Origin: an uncultured Rikenellaceae bacterium
Lineage (GTDB): Bacteria > Bacteroidota > Bacteroidia > Bacteroidales > Rikenellaceae
Reading direction: 5' to 3'
DNA length: 64,000 bases
Assembly: GCA_944321925.1 (NCBI GenBank)
Contig: CALUND010000001.1
Span: forward strand, 62,001-126,000
Shown here: positions 59,048 through 64,000 of the stretch, in pieces
How positions within the stretch are numbered: the first letter of the stretch is position 1
Layout: each line of letters starts with the position of its first letter
Position numbers and translations under genes: made by a program
The notes under the pieces: model-generated
The model's input: the letters and a program-made list of their open reading frames with translations, nothing else
The model's database searches: none
What the model was told of the DNA's origin: nothing

Positions 59048-61054
59048 ATGAAAAAAATCAAATATTTCATTTTATCCCTGTTGGTAGTTACGGCTACGGG
59101 TTGTAACTATCTGGATATTGTACCTGATGGCGTGGTAGAGATATCGAGTCAATTCGCCAATCAGGCGGGTGTGAGAAAGGCATTGGGGAAATGTTATTCT
59201 TATATGCCTACGTTCGAATCGTTGCATAACTCTACGGTACTTGCCGGTGATGAGTGGAGTGTACCTACTTTGTCGGCAGGCTTCCTTAATGGTAACTATA
59301 CCCGTGGCCATGCGTTGGTTCGAGGATTGCAGAATACATCCAAACCATTGTTATCTTATTGGACAGGCGGAAATGGTGGTACGAACCTTTATGAAGGTAT
59401 TCGTTATTGCAACATCTTCTTGGAGAATATCAATGCGGTAATGGGTGTTTCTCAAGCCATGATCGACGACTGGGTTGCACAGGTGAAAGTGTTGAGAGCT
59501 TATTACCACTTCTTCCTGATTCAGTGCTATGGCCCGATCTTGATTTACGATCACAGTCTTGACCTTTCGAGTTCGGGTGAAGAAATCCGGGCTCCGCGTC
59601 AACCATTGGAAGATTGTTTCCAATTTGTGATCAAAGAGCTTGATGAAGCTATTGCAATGCCGAACTTCCAGGAGAGCCGTCGTACTTCTGCCTCTGAGAA
59701 TTTATTACTTGACAAGGTGATTGCCAAAGCGATTAAAGCCAAAGTGTTAATGCTTCGCGCCAGCAAAATCTTTAATGGTAATGCTTTGTATACTAACTTT
59801 AAGAATGGAGATGGAGAACTCTATATCGATGCAGCTCACTTCGAAGATGATGTTTGGAAACAGCGTTGGGAAGATGCCCGTACTGCTTGCCAAGAAGCAA
59901 TCGATTATGCAGAGACTACAGGCCGTCGTGAGTTGTATAAATTTACTGGGACTGTTAAAGACTGGGATTTGAACAACTGGGCAGAAGGCGTTTCGGATAT
60001 TATACAGTATTGCTACAACCTCCGTTTTGCTGTCGTTGAAGATGGCGATAATTCCGAGTTGATCTGGGGGTATGGAGGTACATCGGCTTGGGGAAATTAT
60101 ACTCTTCAGACCGGAACACAAATCCGTACATTTACTCTTACGGATGCAGCCGGTAACTTCTACAACGATGATGGTAATACGGCTTCAACGTACGCATTCG
60201 GCTATCTTGGAGCGTCCTTCACGATGGAAGAGGCCTACTATTCGAAGAACGGTGTGCCTATTGACGAGGATAAAGAGTATAATTATGGCGGTCGTATGTC
60301 TTTGACAACAGTACCGGAAGACAGTTATCATCACGGCTATATGTCGGCTGGTGGCCGTACGGTCGGCTTGCATCTGAATCGGGAGCCTCGCTATTATGCA
60401 TGGTTGATGGTCGACCGGGGAATGTATCGTGATTACGATAAATTGATTCCGCTGATTTCGATGCTTCATGGTGATATGACGGCTCCGGGGTCTTGCACCC
60501 AGGGCGGTACATCTGCACATGACGTACAGCAGAGCGGTATCGGTATCAAGAAATTTGTTCATCCGGAATCGAAAAATAAATTGCTTGCCAACCAGGTGCA
60601 TTATCCGTTCCCCATTATTCGTTTGGCAGACTTGTATCTGCTCTACGCTGAGGCTTGTGCGGAACTCGATGATCTGGAAACGGCTAAATATTATTTGGAT
60701 CAGGTCCGTGCTCGTGCAGGTCTGAAAGGTGTAGATGAGTCTTGGGCGAACTATTCTACAAGTCCGAGCAAACCGAGTACTCGCGAAGGTCTGTTGGAGA
60801 TTATCAAACACGAACGTTGGGTTGAGCTCAGTTTCGAGGGCCATCGTTATTTCGACGTAGTTCGTTGGATGGAAGGCGACAAGTACTTTACGACTCCGTT
60901 CCAGGGCTGGAATTATTTGGGCCGTACGGCAGAAGAGTTCTACAAAGTTGTTTCGATCCTTACGAAGCAGTGGTCCAACAAGAACTATCTGTGGCCTATT
61001 CCGAGTGATGAATTGAATATCAACCCGAAATTGGATCAAAATCCGTGGTGGTAG
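59048..61054 (+). CDS. SusD/RagB-family surface nutrient-binding lipoprotein
   Basis: 668-aa lipoprotein (MKKIKYFILSLLVVTATGC, lipobox ATGC) with the TPR-like SusD fold: N-terminal SusD_N region (PDGVVEISSQFANQAGVRKALG), several helical repeats and the RagB/SusD C terminus (EARYYLDQVRARAG-like, EARARAGLK; LLEIIKHERWVELSFEGHRYFDVVRW). Caps the SusC barrel and binds ligand at the cell surface. ATG 59048 follows SusC's stop by 19 nt; an in-frame ATG at 59039 is an alternative. Confidence 0.95.
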   Translation: MKKIKYFILSLLVVTATGCNYLDIVPDGVVEISSQFANQAGVRKALGKCYSYMPTFESLHNSTVLAGDEWSVPTLSAGFLNGNYTRGHALVRGLQNTSKPLLSYWTGGNGGTNLYEGIRYCNIFLENINAVMGVSQAMIDDWVAQVKVLRAYYHFFLIQCYGPILIYDHSLDLSSSGEEIRAPRQPLEDCFQFVIKELDEAIAMPNFQESRRTSASENLLLDKVIAKAIKAKVLMLRASKIFNGNALYTNFKNGDGELYIDAAHFEDDVWKQRWEDARTACQEAIDYAETTGRRELYKFTGTVKDWDLNNWAEGVSDIIQYCYNLRFAVVEDGDNSELIWGYGGTSAWGNYTLQTGTQIRTFTLTDAAGNFYNDDGNTASTYAFGYLGASFTMEEAYYSKNGVPIDEDKEYNYGGRMSLTTVPEDSYHHGYMSAGGRTVGLHLNREPRYYAWLMVDRGMYRDYDKLIPLISMLHGDMTAPGSCTQGGTSAHDVQQSGIGIKKFVHPESKNKLLANQVHYPFPIIRLADLYLLYAEACAELDDLETAKYYLDQVRARAGLKGVDESWANYSTSPSKPSTREGLLEIIKHERWVELSFEGHRYFDVVRWMEGDKYFTTPFQGWNYLGRTAEEFYKVVSILTKQWSNKNYLWPIPSDELNINPKLDQNPWW

Positions 61055-61094
61055 TCTTTCATGATAATTTAACCTAATATTAATTAAGAACAAT

Positions 61095-62564
61095 ATGAAG
61101 AATAAGTTTTTATATATCGTCGCTTGTTTGGGTGCCATTGTCATGCTTCTCCCCGGATGTAAGAATGACTCAGTCGGTATTCTGAACGGCCAAGATGAAG
61201 CTCCATCTCCGATTCAGGCTGATTGGATTGAGAAATGCGAAGGCACTCACGGTGGAGCATGGATTGTTTTCAATCAATTGCCTCCTGAAGACAACTTTCT
61301 CTATGTAAAGGCTAAATACAAAGTCGATGATGGTCAAACGATCGTAAAAACGATGAGCGTTTATTCGGATACGCTTTGGATCGAAGGTCTCGGTCGTCGT
61401 GAGAATGATTTCGGAGACTATGAATATGAGATCGAGCTGATTTCCGTAAGTCGTGGTGGATCGGAGTCGGAACCGTTGCCTTATGTAGTTCATCCTCTGG
61501 AACCGAATATCATGCTTGTAAGTAAGACTGTCACGGTAAAGAACAGTTTTGCTTCTTTGATCATTAACTGTGTAAACGAGTTGCAACAAACGCTGGACGT
61601 ATGTCTGATCTTGAAACCGGAATCGAATCCCAATGAGCCTGTCACGAAGGTTGTTACCACGAATGATTCGGCAGCTCGGTTTACGATCTCGAATTTGGCG
61701 GAGCAAAATTATGAAGTGTTCTCCTATACGAAAGACACGTATAATAACTATTCTGATACGACATATGTCGGCATCTTTAAGCCTCTTGCAGACAACCTTC
61801 TGGCCAAGGGTAATAACGAAGAAGATATTTACCAATGGAGTTGGATGGAGGATGCTACGCTTTATGGAGATAAATGGAATAGCATAGGTTTGCGTCCCAA
61901 AGACGAGTACATGGGTATCTATACTAAGGATAGCATGAAGAATGCATCTGGAGTATACGCAGAAGCGAAAATCGAATACTTCTGGGATGATATCACCGAA
62001 AGTAATAATTCGGATGCATCGTCTGATATTACCAACTATTTCCATACGGGTGCTGCCAGATATGGTGTTCGCGATGAAGGCTCAGGCCAAATAACTTATA
62101 TAACTGGTTATTGGGCTTATCCGTACAGCTATTTTATCGATTTGGGTCGTACGGTACAATTGTCGCGTGTGAAAGTTTGGCAGCGCTATGCTGATCGTTA
62201 TCAGGGAAATGGTACGAAGACATTCTCATTGTGGGGGCGTCCGGAATTTCCAACCGATACCGATGATAAAACCTTGCCTGGAAGTGATCGTCTCGAAGGA
62301 TGGTTCTTTATCGGTCGCTACACGATTATTCAGCCTACTTCTCAAGCGGATGCTGATATAGAATTCAAAGAAGGTCATGAATTCCCTATCACCAATTCAA
62401 TTGATCCGGAATTCTCGGAACCTTTACGCTATCTTCGATTCAAGGGAGAAGCGGGCTTTGGATTTAATGCAGATGACGAGGCAGTTAATCCTGGAAGTCC
62501 TTATATAGGAACTCTTTCTGAGATCTCTCTCTACGGTAAGGATCAGGAATCGGACAATGAATAG
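61095..62564 (+). CDS. DUF4959/DUF5126/DUF5000-type surface lipoprotein
   Basis: 489-aa lipoprotein (lipobox LPGC) with fibronectin-like N-terminal domains and a C-terminal discoidin-like (F5/8 type C-like) region: GYWAYPYSYFIDLGRTVQLSRVKVWQ and YLRFKG..YIGTLSEISLYG. The architecture fits the DUF4959-DUF5126-DUF5000 proteins found next to SusC/SusD pairs and is probably a surface glycan-binding accessory protein. Follows the SusD gene by 40 nt in the same operon. Confidence 0.75.
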   Translation: MKNKFLYIVACLGAIVMLLPGCKNDSVGILNGQDEAPSPIQADWIEKCEGTHGGAWIVFNQLPPEDNFLYVKAKYKVDDGQTIVKTMSVYSDTLWIEGLGRRENDFGDYEYEIELISVSRGGSESEPLPYVVHPLEPNIMLVSKTVTVKNSFASLIINCVNELQQTLDVCLILKPESNPNEPVTKVVTTNDSAARFTISNLAEQNYEVFSYTKDTYNNYSDTTYVGIFKPLADNLLAKGNNEEDIYQWSWMEDATLYGDKWNSIGLRPKDEYMGIYTKDSMKNASGVYAEAKIEYFWDDITESNNSDASSDITNYFHTGAARYGVRDEGSGQITYITGYWAYPYSYFIDLGRTVQLSRVKVWQRYADRYQGNGTKTFSLWGRPEFPTDTDDKTLPGSDRLEGWFFIGRYTIIQPTSQADADIEFKEGHEFPITNSIDPEFSEPLRYLRFKGEAGFGFNADDEAVNPGSPYIGTLSEISLYGKDQESDNE

Positions 62565-62591
62565 TAATTCTTTAGAAAAGAAATTAAAGCT

Positions 62592-63407
62592 ATGAGAAAA
62601 TATTTTTTATTATTCGGTGTCGCGTCGCTTCTCTTCGGTTTCGTGGCTTGCGATAAGATGAACGACGTGCACGAAAAATACACCCATGAGCAGATCTATT
62701 CGGGAAAAATCAATAATGTGCGATCGTATCCTGGAATCGAAAAGGTGTATCTTGCATGGGATAATCCGGCCGATCGTAAGTCTCAGAAGATCTATATCGA
62801 GTATTTTGCTTACGAGGACTCGTTGGAAACTTATCTGAATGATCAGGTATTTAACGGTAGCCGAATTACGTTAGACTCGTTGATTATTGATAGTCTGGTT
62901 TACGATGCTGCTTATACATTCCGTCTCTATACGTTGGATGCGTATGACAATAAGAGTATTCCCGTAGAGATTATGGTTACTCCTATTACGCAGGCGAAAT
63001 GCGACGGTTTGATCGGTCCTTCTGTCGACTTTACTTATGACAAGGCCAAAGGTGATAGCATTGTAAAGTTCAAGATCGATAACCTGACCAACGATACCTA
63101 TGCAGTGTGGGCTGGTGGAATCTCTTACAAATTGACCAATGCGAATGGAGATGTGCTGGCTGAAGGCGAAGAGCATGGTCTTCCTACGGATAGTACATGG
63201 GTCAAGATGCCTGGAACTATTCGAGAAGAGATTGTGACAACGGAGATTATAGATTACTATTTCTCTGTGAAGATTCCGGAGAATGGAACATATTTCGTAG
63301 ATTATGGAGTATGGTCTCGCCCGTTGGCCAATGGAGAAGCAGTTGTTGACACGTGTATCATTAGCGGACAACAGAACTTGACCATTGAGGTTGGAACAGC
63401 AGAATAA
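62592..63407 (+). CDS. DUF4998-type surface lipoprotein
   Basis: 271-aa lipoprotein (MRKYFLLFGVASLLFGFVAC, lipobox VAC). The first part IYSGKINNVRSYPGIEKVYLAWDNPADRKSQK resembles DUF4998, a domain common in SusC/SusD loci; the remainder is beta-rich. Last gene of the four-gene operon (27-nt gap from the previous gene); a terminator follows at 63431. Ligand unknown. Confidence 0.75.
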   Translation: MRKYFLLFGVASLLFGFVACDKMNDVHEKYTHEQIYSGKINNVRSYPGIEKVYLAWDNPADRKSQKIYIEYFAYEDSLETYLNDQVFNGSRITLDSLIIDSLVYDAAYTFRLYTLDAYDNKSIPVEIMVTPITQAKCDGLIGPSVDFTYDKAKGDSIVKFKIDNLTNDTYAVWAGGISYKLTNANGDVLAEGEEHGLPTDSTWVKMPGTIREEIVTTEIIDYYFSVKIPENGTYFVDYGVWSRPLANGEAVVDTCIISGQQNLTIEVGTAE

Positions 63408-63430
63408 AGATTCCTTAATAAGTGTTGTTG

Positions 63431-63463
63431 AGAAGGGAGACCGATCGGTCTCCCTTCTTTTTT
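63431..63463 (+). terminator. Terminator of the SusC/SusD operon
   Basis: Perfect palindrome AGAAGGGAGACCGA with its complement (63431-63458), followed by TTTTTTG. Confidence 0.9.
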
Positions 63464-63730
63464 GTTGTATGGCGTAGGGAAATTCGTGGGAAAAGTATTT
63501 TTGAGAACGAAGACGAAATGACGGGATATGGAAAGGATAAAAGAGAGACCGAATCGGAGACAGGAGGATAAGATAAAGCCTTTCGAGATTGGATTTCCCG
63601 GATGTTTTCAGGGGAGGCTGTACGGGCGTTTATAGGAAATGCAGGGCCTTAGGGGGGAATGAATAAATTAACGGGAGGGGGGGAAAGGTATTAGGGCGAG
63701 GAGACCTAAATTGGGATACGGAAGTTTACC
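63464..63730. other. Purine-rich intergenic region
   Basis: 267 nt without a gene. An isolated TATTTTTG (63496-63503) matches the -7 consensus, but no coding or structured RNA product is visible behind it. Confidence 0.4.
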
Positions 63731-63753
63731 AGAAGCGATTGTGCTATCGCTTC
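63731..63753 (-). terminator. Hairpin after the right-edge gene
   Basis: AGAAGCGAT (63731-63739) pairs with ATCGCTTCT (63745-63753), 37 nt past the minus-strand stop at 63790; no strong T tract. Confidence 0.4.
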
Positions 63754-63789
63754 TGAATGGTTTACTGTTTGGGTATTCTTCCGCTGGAA

Positions 63790-64000
63790 TTAGCGTTTTG
63801 TGATCGGCTTGATGTCACAATCACCGACTACGACCGTGGTAAACTTTGAGGGTTGTAAATAACGGATGGCGAGATCCTGTACTTTTTCTGCCGTAATGAG
63901 ATTGACGGTCTCCACAAAACGATTCGTATAGTTGTTATCGGTCCTGTTCTGTACGTTCTCGATCGTTACGTCTACGATGCCGAAAGGTCCGTCGATGATA
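63790..64000 (-). CDS. M16-family peptidase, C-terminal end (cut by window edge)
   Basis: The last 69 residues of a protein continuing beyond 64000. The ending VNLITAEKVQDLAIRYL and FTTVVVGD match the C-terminal subdomain of M16 (insulinase-like) proteins, where a TAEDVQ..VARKYL pattern precedes VVVGD. It points away from the SusC operon. Catalytic region lies outside, so activity cannot be judged. Confidence 0.65.
   Translation of the reverse strand, partial: IIDGPFGIVDVTIENVQNRTDNNYTNRFVETVNLITAEKVQDLAIRYLQPSKFTTVVVGDCDIKPITKR

Noticed and set aside
63496..63503. Orphan promoter in the purine-rich gap
   Set aside because: A single consensus match without a gene or fold behind it; likely chance.

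Overview
The window looks like a chromosome segment of a Bacteroidales bacterium. The grounds are paired SusC/SusD outer-membrane genes, lipoproteins built from Bacteroidota-specific domains (DUF4294, DUF4369, DUF5689, DUF4998, DUF5000-type), M49 and S9 peptidases, and many promoters with the Bacteroidota -7 box TAnnTTTG, often with a TTTG about 20 nt upstream. The fairly GC-rich housekeeping DNA and the gene repertoire would suit an Alistipes/Rikenellaceae-like organism. That genus-level guess is inference.

Layout. 1-7.4 kb: the start of a secreted GH3 glycosidase (cut by the left edge), a DUF4294 protein, an FlK-like thioesterase, a pyrophosphate-type phosphofructokinase, a split ThrE-type exporter, a small beta-barrel protein and a two-LTD-domain lipoprotein. 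7.4-15.4 kb: an MsbA-like ABC exporter, trpS with a CLC-CBS transporter, a YhbP-like flavin-fold protein overlapping an M23 lipoprotein, and an unidentified exported protein. 15.5-18.5 kb: a small phage-like island (terminase large subunit, a 96-aa unknown, and a divergent S24/CI-type repressor). 18.5-22.5 kb: coaD-lpxD-ruvC, two tandem DUF4369 lipoproteins (one with and one without a thioredoxin domain) and tRNA-Arg(ACG). 22.8-27.1 kb: alpha/beta-hydrolase, membrane-anchored MurF-like ligase, structured leader and Ddl-type ligase, then a small membrane protein. 27.2-33.4 kb: a heavy-metal RND efflux operon with His-rich parts. 33.4-37.5 kb: a TonB-receptor-like barrel with two DUF5689 proteins. 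37.5-48 kb: tatD-dprA-birA, dapD, an S9 peptidase with an aspartokinase, a repeat-bearing intergenic stretch, tsf-rpsB and rpsI-rplM. 48-55.4 kb: M49 peptidase, panC-panD, a candidate structured RNA, a DUF456 protein and an M16 peptidase. 55.4-63.5 kb: a SusC/SusD operon with two surface-lipoprotein genes. The right edge cuts the tail of another M16-family gene on the minus strand.

Most genes are ordinary housekeeping or envelope functions. The least explained parts are the hydrolase/MurF-like/Ddl-like cluster with its folded leader, the terminase-repressor island, the TonB-barrel/DUF5689 locus, and two non-coding stretches with RNA-like folds (about 51.7 kb and the SusC leader). All domain names come from reading translated sequence; no database search was run.
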